A stretch of DNA of 64,000 bases from Rhodoplanes sp963712435 (GTDB taxonomy: Bacteria; Pseudomonadota; Alphaproteobacteria; Rhizobiales; Xanthobacteraceae): positions 1-64,000 of the forward strand of contig CAVQIB010000012.1 in NCBI GenBank assembly GCA_963712435.1. Direction: 5' to 3'. The notes beneath the pieces were generated by a model, which saw only the letters and a list, made by a program, of their open reading frames with translations, ran no database searches and was not told the origin of the DNA. Of this stretch, positions 41,896 through 52,821 are shown piece after piece; the stretch's first letter is position 1; the number at the start of each line of letters is the position of its first letter. The position numbers and the translations under genes are program-made.

Positions 41896-44741
41896 TCCCC
41901 GGCTTGCCGCTCGCTTTCGCCCAGCCGCTCGTTCTGCTCGGCCTGCTCAGCCTGCCGGTGCTGTGGTGGCTGCTGCGGCTCATTCCGCCGCGTCCGCGCC
42001 GGATCGACTTCCCGCCGACCCGGCTGTTGTTCGAGATCGCGCCGAGGGAGGAAACGCCGGCGCGCACGCCCTGGTGGCTGACGCTGCTGCGTCTTGCGCT
42101 CGCCGCGCTCGTGATCCTCGCGGCCGCCGGCCCGATGTGGAATCCGCCGGTCGCGACCGCGACGAGCGGCGCGCCGCTGATGCTCCTGATCGACGACGGA
42201 TGGGCGGCGGCCTCGACCTGGGATGCGCGGCTCAACGCGGCGCAGGAGCTGATCGCGCGCGCGCAAGCGGACCGGCGCGGCGTCGCGCTCGTGCCGCTGT
42301 CGGAGCCCGCGCGCAACATCTCGCTGGAGACGGCGGATGCGACCGGCGCGCGGCTTCGCCTGCTCAGGCCCAAGCCGCATGCGGTCGAGCGTGCGGAGAT
42401 CCTTCCCGCGATCGCGCGATTCGTGGCGGCGACGCCGGAGCTGGAGATCGTGTGGCTCGCCGACGGCGTCGATCTCGGCGGCGGCGGCGACTTCGCCGCG
42501 CGGCTTGTCGCGCATGATCGAGCGGCGGCCGGTGACGGTGGTCGCGGGCGGCCTCAGGCCGGCGCAGGCGCTGACCGCCGCGGAGAACGCCGCCGGCGGG
42601 CCTCAGCGTGAAGGTGCTGCGCGCGGCGGCCGACGGCGACAGCGCCGGCATCGTACGCGCGCTCGATCTGAAGGGGTTGCCGGTCGGCGAAGCACACTTC
42701 GCCTTCAAGGCGGGCGATCTCGAGACCGAGGCGCGCTTCGATCTGCCGACCGAGATCCGCAACGACATAGCGCGCCTCGAGATCACCGGCGAGCGTTCGG
42801 CGGGCGCGGTCGCAACTGCTCGACAAGCGCTGGCGGCGGCGCACCGTCGGCGTCGTCGACCGGCGCGACCGCGGACACGGCGCAGCCGCTGCTCGCCTCG
42901 ACCTACTATCTCGCGCGCGCGCTCGGGCCGTTCGCCGACGTGCGCTTGGCGCAGCGGGCATCGCCGGGCGACGCGGTCAGCCAGTTCATCGAGCAGCGCC
43001 TGCCGATGCTGGTGCTGGCCGATGTCGGCAATGTCGCCGGCGACCGCGCGCGACCGGCTCGCGCGCTGGGTCGAGGACGGCGGCATGCTGGTGCGCTTCG
43101 CCGGGCCGCGCCTCGCCGCGGCCGACGACGAGCTCGTGCCGGTGCGGCTGCGCCGCGGCGGCCGCATTCTCGGCGGCAGCCTGAGTTGGGAGAAGCCGCA
43201 GCAGCTCGGAGCGTTCTCGCGCGAAGGCCCGTTCGCCGGCATGGCGACGCCGACCGACGTCACGGTGACCCGCCAGGTGCTCGCCGAGCCCGACGCGACG
43301 CTCGCCGACAATACCTGGGCGACGCTCGCCGACGGCACGCCGCTCGTGACCGCGGCCAAGCGCGGCAAGGGCATGGTCGTGCTGTTCCACGTCACCGCCG
43401 ATACGCGCTGGTCGAACCTGCCGCTGTCGGGCGCCTTCGTCGACATGCTCAAGCGCATCGTCGGCCTCGCCGGCACGGTCGGGCCGGGCGACGCGGCGCA
43501 AGGGGCGACCGCTGCAAACGGCGCGGCGCCGCGCAGGAGGTCGTCGCTCCGATCGCGCATTCTCGATGGATTCGGCGTCTTCGGCCCGCCTCCGCCGACG
43601 GCGCGGCCGGTCGCCGGCCGGCTATTCCGGACGCGCGAGACGCCGACAATCCGCCCGGCTTCTACGGCCCGCCGGAGGGCCTGCTTGCCGTCAACACGCT
43701 CGCCGCGAACGATCGGCTGCGCCCGCTCGATCTGTCGGCGCTGAACGCGCGCATCGAGCCCTATCGCACCGCCGAGCCGCAGGATCTGCGCGGCCTGATC
43801 TTCCTCGCCGCGCTCGCGCTCTGCCTGATCGACGCGCTCATCGTGTTCTGGCTCGCGGGCGGCATCCAGCGCCTGTTCGGCTGGCGCCGCGCGCCGGCGG
43901 CGATCGCTCGCTGCCTCGGGCTTGCGCTCGCGCTCGCCGGCGCCGCATGCCGGCTGCGGCGCCAGTCCGCGCCCGACAATTTCGCCGTGAAAGCGACCGA
44001 AAGCACGCATCTCGCCTATGTCATCACCGGCAATGCCGAGGTCGATGCGATCAGCAAAGTCGGGGCTGCAGAGCCTCACCGTGTTTCTCGCCCAGCGCAC
44101 CGCGCTCGAAGCCGGCGAGCCGACGGGGCTCGACATTGCGCGCGACGAGCTCGCGTTCTTCCCGCTGCATCTACTGGCCGATCGTGCCGGACGCGCCGAA
44201 GCCGTCGCCGGAGGCGCTCGCACGCATCGACACCTATATGAAACAGGGCGGCACGATCCTGTTCGACACGCGCGATGCGGTCGAAGCGCCGCCCGGCCCG
44301 GGCGGCGAGACGCAAGACGCCCGGGCATGGTGGCGCTGCGCGCGATCCTGTCCTCGCTCGACATACCCGAGCTCGAGCCGGTGCCGCACGAGCACGTGCT
44401 CACCAAGACGTTCTTCCTCCTGCGCGACTTTCCCGGGCCGCTTCACCGCCGGCCGGCTATGGGTCGAAGCGATGCCGACCGAGACCGACGAGCCGGCCGA
44501 GCAACGCCCGGCGCGCGGCGGCGACGGCGTGTCGTCGATCATCATCACCGCCAACGATCTCGCCGGCGCCTGGGCGACGCGCCCCGACGGCCAGGCGATG
44601 CTGCCGCTCGTCCCCAACGAGCCGCGCCAGCGCGAGTTCGCCTTCCGCGCCGGCGTCAACATCGTGATGTATGCGCTGACCGGCAACTACAAGGCCGACC
44701 AGGTGCACGTCCCCGCTTTGCTCGAACGGCTGGGCCAGTAG
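41892..44741 (+). pseudogene. BatA-like/DUF4159 membrane protein, frame broken many times
   Basis: The overall span encodes ~950 residues, the usual length of this family. It starts MIPGLPLAFAQPLVLLGLLS (membrane segment, PRRIDFPPTRLLFEI, then a second helix) and ends with the DUF4159 region (DTYMKQGGTILFDTRDA, ALLERLGQ at 44741). Family-like segments continue across three frames: MIERRPVTVVAGGLRPAQAL, TYYLARALGPFADVRLAQRA, LVLADVGNV, RLARWVEDGGMLVRFAG, PPGFYGPPEGLLAVNTLAAN and YVITGNAEVDAISKVG. At least eight single-base shifts are needed, mostly at G/C runs. Each frame piece keeps coding quality, so error is likelier than decay. DUF4159 is a glutamine-amidotransferase-like fold; function unknown. 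Confidence 0.8.
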
Positions 44742-44750
44742 GAGCCTGAC

Positions 44751-46835
44751 TTGAATTTCGGCATCTCGTTCGCCCCGCTCGTTCCGCCTTACGTGCTGTG
44801 GGCCGCGCTCGCGGCGGCGCGCGGTCGTCGTCGCGCTGCTGTTCGTCGCCGCGCGGACGCGGCGCGGCGCTTCGCGCGCTCGCGCTCGCCCTGCTCGTCG
44901 CTCGCGCTCGCCAATCCGTCGTTCACCCGCGAGGACCGCGATCCGCTGCCCTCCGTCGCCGTGCTCGTCGTCGACAAGAGCGCGAGCCAGAACTTCGGCG
45001 ACCGCGCGGCGCAGACGCGACAGCGCGCGCGCCGCCCTGACCGAGCGCCTGCAGCGCATCCCGGGCCTCGAACTGCGCACGGTCGAAGCCGGCCAGTCGG
45101 ACGGCGAGAGCGACGGCACCCGCCTGTTCGCCGCGCTCGGCCAGGCGCTCGCCGACGTGCCGCCGGAGCAGGTCGCGGGCGCGATCCTGCTCAGCGACGG
45201 CCGCGTGCACGACGTGCCGGCGGATGCCGAGCGCGCTCGGCTTCGCCGCGCCCGTGCATGCGCTCGTCACCGGGCACCGCAGCGAGCGCGACCGCCGCGT
45301 GGCGCTCGTCTCGGCGCCGCGCTTCGGCATTGTCGGCCAGCAGCAGACCGTGTCGTTCCGCGTCGAGGACACCGGCGTGCCGCGCGGACCGGCCGAGGTG
45401 CGGATCAGCCGCGACGGCGAACTGCTCGAACGGCGCACCGTCCGCTCGGGCGATACGGTGCGCGTGCAGGTGCCGGATCCCGCATGCCGGGGCGAACATC
45501 GTCGAGATCGAAGCCTCCCCGCTCGAGGGCGAACTGACCCCGCTCAACAATCGCGCGGTCGTGCCGATCGAGGGCGTGCGCGACAAGCTGCGCGTGCTGC
45601 TCGTCTCCGGCGAGCCGCATGCCGGCGAGCGCACCTGGCGCAATCTGCTCAAGTCCGACGCCAATGTCGACCTCGTGCATTTCACCATTCTGCGCCCGCC
45701 GGAAAAGCAGGACGGCACGCCGATCAACGAGCTGTCGCTGATCGCGTTCCCGACGCGCGAGCTGTTCCAGCAGAAGATCAACGAATTCCACCTCATCATC
45801 TTCGACCGCTACGCGCGCCAGGGCGTGCTGCCGATCATCTATTTCGACAACATCGCCCGCTATGTGCGCGACGGCGGCGCGGTGCTGATCGCGGCGGGGC
45901 CGGACTATGCGTCGCCGACGCAGCCTCTGGCGCACGCCGCTCGAACCGATCCTGCCGGCCGAGCCGAGCGGACAGGTCACCGAGGCGGCCTATCGCGCCG
46001 AACTCAGCGCGCTCGGCCACCGCCATCCGGTGACGCGCGAGCTGCCGGGCGCCGAACGAGACGCCGCCGCACTGGAGCCGCTGGTTCCGCCTCGTCGACG
46101 CGACCGCCACCGACGGGCATGACGGTCATGCAGGGGCCGGACGAACAAGCCGGCTGCTCGTGCTCGCGCGCGAGGGCGAAGGGCCGCGTCGCGCTGCTCC
46201 TCTCCGACCAGATCTGGCTGTGGGCGCGCGGCTATGAAGGCGGCGGGCCGCATCTCGACCTGCTGCGCCGGCTCTCGCATTGGCTGATGAAGGAGCCCGA
46301 TCTCGAAGAGGAGGCGCTGCGCATGTTCGTGCGCGGGCGCGATCTCGTCGTGCAGCGCCAGACCATGGGCGAAAGCGTGGACACCGTGACCCTGACCTCG
46401 CCCTCGGGGGGAACGCGCACGCTCACCCTCGATGCGGGCGAAGCGGGCATCTGGCGCAAGAGCGTCGAGGCGAACGAGCTCGGCCTGTGGCGCGCGACCG
46501 ACGGCAAGCTCACCGCGCTCGTCAATGTCGGGCCGGCCAATCCGCGCGAATTCTCCGAGGTGACCTCGACGACCGAGGTGCTCGCGCCGCTCGCGCATGC
46601 CACCGGCGGCGATTCGCGCAGGCTCGCGGAAACGGCGGGGGCCGGCGTCGACGTGCCACGCGTGGTCGCGGTGCGGTCGAGCGACGCCTATCGCGGCGAG
46701 GGCTGGATCGGCCTGAAAATGCGCCAGGCGAGCGTCGTGCGCGGCGTCGGCGTGCTGCCCGTATTCGCCGGCCTGCTCGGCCTGCTGCTGCTGATCGGCA
46801 GCCTCGCCGCCACCTGGGCGCGCGAGGGGCGGTGA
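44751..46835 (+). pseudogene. Membrane protein of the MoxR-DUF58 operon, frame broken several times
   Basis: The span gives ~694 residues, normal for the family. TTG 44751 (MNFGISFAPLVPPYVLWA) has TAGGAGC upstream, 10 bases after the DUF4159 stop. Reconstructed sequence includes VAVLVVDKSASQNFGDRAAQ (VWA-like), GAILLSDGRVHDVPADAE, GVRDKLRVLLVSGEPHAGER (amidotransferase-like) and RVALLLSDQIWLWARGYEGG, and ends in a C-terminal membrane helix (GVLPVFAGLLGLLLLIGSLA). At least seven frame changes occur between ~44815 and 46160; downstream the frame is clean. Likely the VWA-plus-amidotransferase partner of MoxR/DUF58. The breaks look like errors rather than decay. Confidence 0.78.
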
Positions 46836-46886
46836 CGGTTCGAGCGTCTTACACGAATGGCTCCGCGCAAGCGCACGGCTCGGCAT

Positions 46887-47063
46887 GTCACCTCTCCCCG
46901 GTGGGGAGAGGTCGGATTCCGAGCGCAGCGAGGAATGCGGGTGAGGGGAACAAGGAGACCGATGAACAAGTCCCCCTCACCCGGCTCACATCTCGCATTG
47001 CTCGATGCTCGCCGATCCTCGGGTCAAGCCCGAGGACAGGCTCTCTCCCCGGTGGGGAGAGGT
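46887..47063. repeat. REP-like intergenic repeat, copy B
   Basis: Two dyads CACCTCTCCCCGG-TGGGGAGAGGT (46888-46911) and CTCTCCCCGG-TGGGGAGAGGT (47043-47063) flank TCCCCCTCACCCGGCTCACA ... GCTCGATGCTCGCCGA (46971-47014), the latter near-identical to 16931-16979. A hairpin CCTCGGGTCAAGCCCGAGG interrupts the second half. The whole 46836-47227 gap carries no gene. Confidence 0.65.
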
Positions 47064-47227
47064 GAAAGGTCTCGTATCGCTTGGTATGCAAGCAGCCGCG
47101 GTGTGGCGCGCTGCGACAGGGCGGCGCCAGCGCGCGCATCCAGCATCATGAACGCTGTGTTATTTGGATCGCCCGCTTGCACGGACGATGACGCCGGGGA
47201 TTGACGATCCCAGTCAATCCATCCGCG

Positions 47228-49030
47228 CTAGCAGCCTCGGCAGATCTGCATGACTTTCTTGACGCGCTCGTCAGCGGCTTTCACGACCTTGTCCATCGCA
47301 GAAGCGCGTAACCGGTCCGTCGCTGGCTTCAAGGCCGATAGCTTCGGCAGCGTCGATCGCCGCGCCGCGCCGTTCGATTTCCCCGCCTCGCCGGGCGCGG
47401 CCGAGGCGATCGTTTTCCGCTCGGGATTTTTGGCCGCCGACAACGATCCGGCGCGACCCTGCCGAGCATTCCCGTCCCGCTCCGAAGCGGCGCTTTCTGT
47501 CGGGCGCGCGGCGACCCGCACCGCGGCGTCTTCGCGCGACGTCTTCTCCGGCGAGAGCCCGCGTGCGCGGCCCGGCGCAGGTTTCCCCGGCGACGGTTTC
47601 GCGACGGGCGGCATCGGCGCCTCGGATGTAGCCCGTTTACCCGCTTTGGCCGGCGTGGCGGACAGGCTTTTCGACTCCGCCGATCCCGCCGACGGTTTCA
47701 TTGGCGATTGGCTGGTGGGCGCCAATGACGCGGTGCGCACTGGCGGAGAGGTTCGGTTCTGCGCAGCGACGCGCGCGGTCGCATCCCGGCCCCCCCGCGT
47801 CGCGAGTTTGCTTTGCGCAACCTCCTTGGCGGCAACCGCTGGCGCCGCCCGCGGTCCCGACGAACGCGTTGTTGCAGGCGTCGACCGCGCAGCAACGGCA
47901 GTCGATTTCCCTGATGTCGCCGGCGTGCTCGAAGAGCGTCTTGGCTCGTCGGACGCGGCTGACGAACCCGGCTTCCGCGCGGGTTTTTCGGGGATCAGCA
48001 ACGATGCGGTTCGGACGAGCAGAAGTCTCCGGTTCCGCGCAACGACGCTTTCGGTGAAACGCGGCGCCGCCCGTTTCGTCCCGCTCGCGCGAGGAGCGGC
48101 GTTCCGCCGGTCAGAAGTTTCGGGAAGCAAGGCGGCTTCGCGCACCTTGCGCTCGACCTTTACGGCGAAGACGCTTGGCCGCTCCTTCAACAGCGCTGCA
48201 AGCTGACCACACGAGGCGGGCGTGGTGATCTTGTCTTTTTGGTCGTCGTCCGCGCGCCCGAGCGCCACCCACTCCTCGACCGACCGACCGGTGATGGCGC
48301 GTACATAATGGCGTGTTTGCCCCGGCATGCCGCCCCGCCCGGCGATGAAGTCGCGCACGCGGCCCGGCCCGGCATTGTAGGCGGCTGCGGCCAGGCCGAG
48401 ATTGCCGAACTCGCCGCGCAGCTCCGCCAGAAACTCCGCCGCTTCGGGAAGCGCTGTCTGCGGATCGAGCGGATCGAGCAGCCCGCGTTCCGCCGCGGTA
48501 TAGGGCATGAACTGCGCGATCCCCTGCGCGCGCAAGCCGCTGCGCGTCAGCGGCCCGACCGCCCTTGGCTGAAACCGGCTCTCTTCCCAGATAACCCGGG
48601 CGAAGAATTCGAGCGGCAATCTGTTTGCCGCCGCGGCCTGTTCGAGAGCCGAGCACATCGCGTTGATCGCGTCGGCGACGTCGGCTTTCGCCGGTTTCTC
48701 CGCCTGCGGTTCAGGCGTTGCCGCCGTATTTTCCGGTTTTTCCCAATTCGCTGGTTCGCCGGCCGAGGTGGGAGGCGGTGCGGGCCGATCGAAGCCGGGT
48801 TTTGGCCCCGCCTGTTCGTCGTTCGCCGCGGGATTGTCGGCCCCGGCGGAAGGCGGCGCCGGCTCGCCGGCGGGTGGCGGCGCGGGGCCGTCGACCACGG
48901 ACGTCTCCTGCGCCGCCGGCCGCTCCAACGGCTTGGCGCATCCCGGATCGAGGCATTCGGCTGCGCGCGCCGGGCCCCCCGCTAGCAGCGTGAGCAAACC
49001 GGCAGCCGCGCTCAACGCGCGTAGGTCCAC
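47228..49030 (-). CDS. Periplasmic lytic transglycosylase (SLT domain) with long basic tail
   Basis: The protein cleaves peptidoglycan glycan strands. Start GTG 49030 has GAGGGGGA upstream and gives a signal peptide (MDLRALSAAAGLLTLLAGGP). A Pro/Ala-rich stretch (~25-105) precedes the SLT domain (~115-260). The catalytic Glu is in ARVIWEESRFQPRAVG; GIAQFMPYTAAERGL, AYNAGPGRVRDFI and TRHYVRAITG are the other signatures. From ~290 to 600 the sequence is low-complexity, Lys/Arg/Ser/Ala/Pro-rich, ending in two Cys (QICRGC). The tail is much longer than in ordinary SLT enzymes and may bind the wall or DNA. Confidence 0.85.
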   Translation of the reverse strand: MDLRALSAAAGLLTLLAGGPARAAECLDPGCAKPLERPAAQETSVVDGPAPPPAGEPAPPSAGADNPAANDEQAGPKPGFDRPAPPPTSAGEPANWEKPENTAATPEPQAEKPAKADVADAINAMCSALEQAAAANRLPLEFFARVIWEESRFQPRAVGPLTRSGLRAQGIAQFMPYTAAERGLLDPLDPQTALPEAAEFLAELRGEFGNLGLAAAAYNAGPGRVRDFIAGRGGMPGQTRHYVRAITGRSVEEWVALGRADDDQKDKITTPASCGQLAALLKERPSVFAVKVERKVREAALLPETSDRRNAAPRASGTKRAAPRFTESVVARNRRLLLVRTASLLIPEKPARKPGSSAASDEPRRSSSTPATSGKSTAVAARSTPATTRSSGPRAAPAVAAKEVAQSKLATRGGRDATARVAAQNRTSPPVRTASLAPTSQSPMKPSAGSAESKSLSATPAKAGKRATSEAPMPPVAKPSPGKPAPGRARGLSPEKTSREDAAVRVAARPTESAASERDGNARQGRAGSLSAAKNPERKTIASAAPGEAGKSNGAARRSTLPKLSALKPATDRLRASAMDKVVKAADERVKKVMQICRGC

Positions 49031-49495
49031 GAAGGTCCCCCTCAGGACGCTGATCTCACGGCACGAATAATGGCTCTTCTGCAGATTTGTTCCGGTGAAA
49101 ACGAAACATCGATCAGGGAACATCGATTACAGCGGTTTCCGATTGGGTTGAAATCAGTTCCCGCGCGTCCCCGCGAAAGCGGGATCGCGGAAATGAGCGG
49201 ATCAATCAACTTGATTCGATTTTGCGCGAGGGAACGCGACGCCGATAATCGGCTAGTAGTCACTAACGGCTAGTACGAACAACAGGGTTTGTGACACCTA
49301 TGTTTCGGCCGCTTGATACCTTCAGGAAGCGTCCTGCGATGCCCGGCCGCGCCGGCTGGCCGGTCTCCTTCAATGTGTCGGCGGCCTCCTCGCGATGTGC
49401 GTCTACACGCGCAAGAAGCCGCGGCTTCAGGCCGCCGAGCGCCGATCACAACAGCCGCCGGCGGGAACGCATTCCGTCCTTCGACGCGGAGATCG
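49031..49495. other. Spacer upstream of the lytic transglycosylase
   Basis: No gene is seen. A CCCGC-GAAA-GCGGG hairpin lies at 49170-49183. A direct repeat CGGCTAGTA occurs at 49250-49258 and 49267-49275. The transglycosylase promoter must be in the left part. Confidence 0.4.
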
Positions 49496-51308
49496 CTATT
49501 GCCGACCGGCGCTCGCCGGGAACGGCTTGCCGCCCATGACCGTCCCGAGCACCTTGATGTCCTTCAATTCGTCGGGCGCGGCGACGTCGAGCGGATTGCG
49601 GTCGACAATGGTGAAGTCGGCGAGCTTGCCCGCGACGATCGAGCCCTTCTTGTCGTCTTGCCCGAGCAGATAGGCCGCGCCGAGCGTCACCGCGTGCAGC
49701 GCTTGCGGAATGGTGATGCGTTCGCCCTCGCCGAGCACCCGTCCCGACATGGTCTTGCGCGCCGTCGCCGTCCACATCGCAAACAGCGGGTTGACCGGCG
49801 TGACGGAGGCGTCCGAATGCAGGCTGAAGGGAATTCCCATGCGCTGCACGCTTCCCGCAGGATTCATGCGCCGCGCCCGATCCGGCCCGACAAATGTCGA
49901 GTAGTGCAGATCGCCCCAGTAATAGATGTGGTTCGTGAACAGGTTTGTCGCGACGCCCAGTTGCTTCATCGTGACAAGCTGGCTGTCCGTCGCATACTGA
50001 TTGTGCTCCAGCCGGTGCCGGATCGCGAACTGCGGATCCTGCCGCTGCGCCGCGTCCAGCGCCACCAGCGCCATCTCGGTGGCCTGGTCGGCATTGGTGT
50101 GGATCACGGCCTGAAAGCCGCGCTTGTGCACTTCAAAGACCCATTTGTTCAAATCCTCTTGCGAGATGTTGGCGACCCCGTTGGCAAACGTCTTGTAGTA
50201 GTTGGGCCACTGAAACAGCCCCGTGTAGCCTTGGATCGATCCGTCAACGACGAACTTCACGCCGCCGAAACTGAGACGGTCGGTGTCGGCCTTGTGCATT
50301 TCGGCGAGATAATCGAGGCCGCCCTTTTCCGCTATTTCGCCCTCCTGGAAAATCTGGATGATCGGATTCATGACGATCCGCACCGGGAAATCGGGATCGG
50401 CTGCGACTGTCTGATAGGCTTTGTAACCTCCCGGAAGGGAGCCGAAGGACAGGTCGGCGAACGTCGTCACGCCGACGCGATGCGCGAGCTTGCCGGCGTC
50501 CCACGTGGCCTTCAGCAGCACCTTGGCGTCGAGCGGCGGCAGCTTCGCGACGAAAGTAAGCGCCGCCTCGATTTCCTTGATCTCGCCGGTCGGCTTTCCG
50601 TCCTTCTTGACGATCCCCGGGACATCGGTCTTGTCCGTTATTCCGGCGATCTCGAACGCCTTGCTGTTCGCATAGTAGATATGCATCGACAGGTTTTCGA
50701 TGAACATCGGATGACCGTTCGAGATCGGGTCGAGATCGGCGCGGGTGAGCGGCGAGTCGCCGTAGAACTCCGGCTGATAACCCCAAGCGATCAGCCATCG
50801 CCCATCCGCCGGCATTTTCGCCGCCGCATTTCGGAGCTGTTCGATCACCGCCTGTTTGGTCTCCATGCCCTTGATCGATGTCCCGTCGGGCGCGGTCCGG
50901 TCGAACCGGCCCACATACACGCCCTGCCAAAGCACCCCGGTGATTTGCGGATGCATGTGCGCTTCGATGAGGCCGGGAATGATCACCGCATCTTGAAAAC
51001 GCCGGTCGATCTCGAATTCCTCGTTGGTGATCCAGCCGCGCACTTCGTCGAGCGTGCCGACGCCGAGGATTTTGCCATTCATCACCGCCACCGCCTGCGC
51101 GGTGGGCGTGCCGGGATCGAGAGTCACGATCGTCTTGGCCGGATAGATCGTGATCTTGCGGCTGGACGCACTCCGGCTGCGCCGGGGGGCTCGCAGGAAC
51201 AAACGTGTCGACGCCGCGCGGTTCGCGAACGAGTTCGGTGTGGGCTGCCGCCAGGATCGGCGCCGTGCAGAAAGCCGCGGCAAGCAAAAACCGATTCATC
51301 ATTCGCAT
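49496..51308 (-). pseudogene. Exported YtcJ-like amidohydrolase, one frameshift
   Basis: Amidohydro_3 (YtcJ-like) metal hydrolases act on amides or cyclic imides. ATG 51308 (MRMMNRFLLAAAFCTAPILA) with AAGGGACA upstream gives a signal peptide. Near a G6 run at ~51185 the frame changes to KITIYPAKTIVTLDPGTPTA, after which the enzyme continues intact: metal motif HMH in IPGLIEAHMHPQ, central GGVKFVVDGSIQGYTGLFQW, VIHTNADQATEMAL, RHRLEHNQYATDSQLV, LHSDASVTPVNPL and the C-terminal GKLADFTIVDRNPL. About 600 residues after correction. It precedes a decarboxylase-like amidohydrolase on the same strand. Confidence 0.82.
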
Positions 51309-51527
51309 GTGTTGTCCCTTGTTTCTCGACCGCGCTTCGCGGACGCATCCCGAACCGACGTGAATGTTCGCGCTTTTCCGGCCGCCTCGCAATATGGGGC
51401 GCGACGTCCGACCGCTACCGTCACCTTGAATCGACTGGGATCTGTTCCTTGCTGCCGAGAACATGATCGCCGCCGCGCAGCGGCGGGCGGCGCAGCGAAC
51501 TTGGTTACAGCGTTTGCCAGGTCCCGT

Positions 51528-52508
51528 TTACAGCTTCAGGATTCGCTCGGCATTGCCGTGGCAGACCTTGGCGCGCACCGCCTCGCTGATCGGCGCTGAC
51601 TCGATGAAGGCCGCGGCGACTTGCAAGTCCTCGTAAGGATAGTCGACCGAGAACATGACATTGTCCTCGCCGAGCGCGCCGATTGCTTCCGCAAGCGGCC
51701 CTGGGTCGCAGACGCCCGAGGTGGTGATCGCGAAATGGCGCTTGATGATCGCGGAGGGAAGCGCGTCCGGCCGGAGCTCTTCGCCGAGTTCGCATTGCCA
51801 TCGGCTGTCCAAGCGCCACAGCAGGAAGGGAAGCGTCTCGCCCATGTGGCCAAGAATGATTTTCACCTTGGGAAAGCGCGTGAAGGTGCCGGCGAAGACG
51901 AGCCGCAGCGCATGGGCGGCGGTGTCGGCCGTCCAGGCCCAGACCGGCCCGTTCAGTTCGGGGCGGCCGGCAAACATTGCGGGCTGATCGGCGAGCGCGC
52001 CGGGATGCAGGTAGATCGGAACGTCCAGGTTCTGCACGCGCTCCCAGAACGGGAGATATATGTCCGCATCGAGATACTTGCCGTTGGTCTGGCCGTTGAT
52101 GAGCGCGCCCTTGAACCGGAGCTCCTTGACCGCACGCTCGAGTTCCGCGGCGGCCGCGCCGGCGTCCTGCATGGGAAGATGGGCGAACCCCGCATATCGT
52201 TGCGGCCGCTTCTGCACTTCGCGCGCCAGCAGATCGTTGGCGTCACGCGCGAGCCTGATCGCCGTCTTCGTATCCTTCTCAGCCTGAACGCCCGGCGTGG
52301 TGACCGAGAGGACGACGAGATCGATCCCCGCCTTGTCCATCGTCTCCAGCCGCAGTTGATCGAAATCGGCGAGGCGGCGCTCGATGTCGGCGAACAACGT
52401 GTCGCTCCGGGTCGGCCTGGCGACAAATTTCTTGGCAAGCTCCGGCGTCGAGAAATGCTCCTCGAGCGCGATCTTGCGCGTGGCGCCAGCAGCCTTCGCC
52501 TCGGTCAC
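51528..52508 (-). CDS. Amidohydrolase 2 family decarboxylase (gamma-resorcylate/ACMSD-like)
   Basis: The 326-residue zinc/manganese enzyme resembles 2,6-dihydroxybenzoate (gamma-resorcylate) decarboxylase. KIALEEHFSTPE matches that family's N-terminal E-E-H metal motif (~12-23). Other metal or base residues are in VPIYLHPGALADQP (His), IILGHMGETLPF (His) and MFSVDYPYED (Asp). GTG 52508 is the start with AGGAG at 7 bases. It follows the YtcJ-like gene in the opposite order of transcription (upstream of it on the minus strand) with a 219-base gap. Reversible decarboxylation of a hydroxybenzoate is likely; the exact substrate is not determinable. Confidence 0.8.
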   Translation of the reverse strand: MTEAKAAGATRKIALEEHFSTPELAKKFVARPTRSDTLFADIERRLADFDQLRLETMDKAGIDLVVLSVTTPGVQAEKDTKTAIRLARDANDLLAREVQKRPQRYAGFAHLPMQDAGAAAAELERAVKELRFKGALINGQTNGKYLDADIYLPFWERVQNLDVPIYLHPGALADQPAMFAGRPELNGPVWAWTADTAAHALRLVFAGTFTRFPKVKIILGHMGETLPFLLWRLDSRWQCELGEELRPDALPSAIIKRHFAITTSGVCDPGPLAEAIGALGEDNVMFSVDYPYEDLQVAAAFIESAPISEAVRAKVCHGNAERILKL

Positions 52509-52821
52509 GGCAATTCTCCTGCAAGCAAGAGCTCGCGCCGGCTGAGGCTAGCTGGGGACGAGCGAACGTCATCGCTCGCGTCGCCAAGAACATCGGGTTC
52601 AGCTGACTTCATTTCGTCCCCCGTCGGATCGGGCGTCGCCGGGAAATCTAGCAAGGCTGCGTGTCAGGAGCAAAGACACGCTGATTGCCGTGTCCTGCCG
52701 CCGCCGGGCCGTATTAGCCTGGCCTATGTCGTGATCGCGGCTTTGAAGTCCTTAAAGTCGGTCCTCGACAATCCGGCAGGTTGGCCGGCCGTCGCCCGCG
52801 CTTCATCCCGGTCTCTCGTTC

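Noticed and set aside
49313..51466. Plus-strand frame of 717 codons opposite the YtcJ-like gene
   Set aside because: Arg/Asp/His-rich shadow; the minus strand carries the amidohydrolase motifs.
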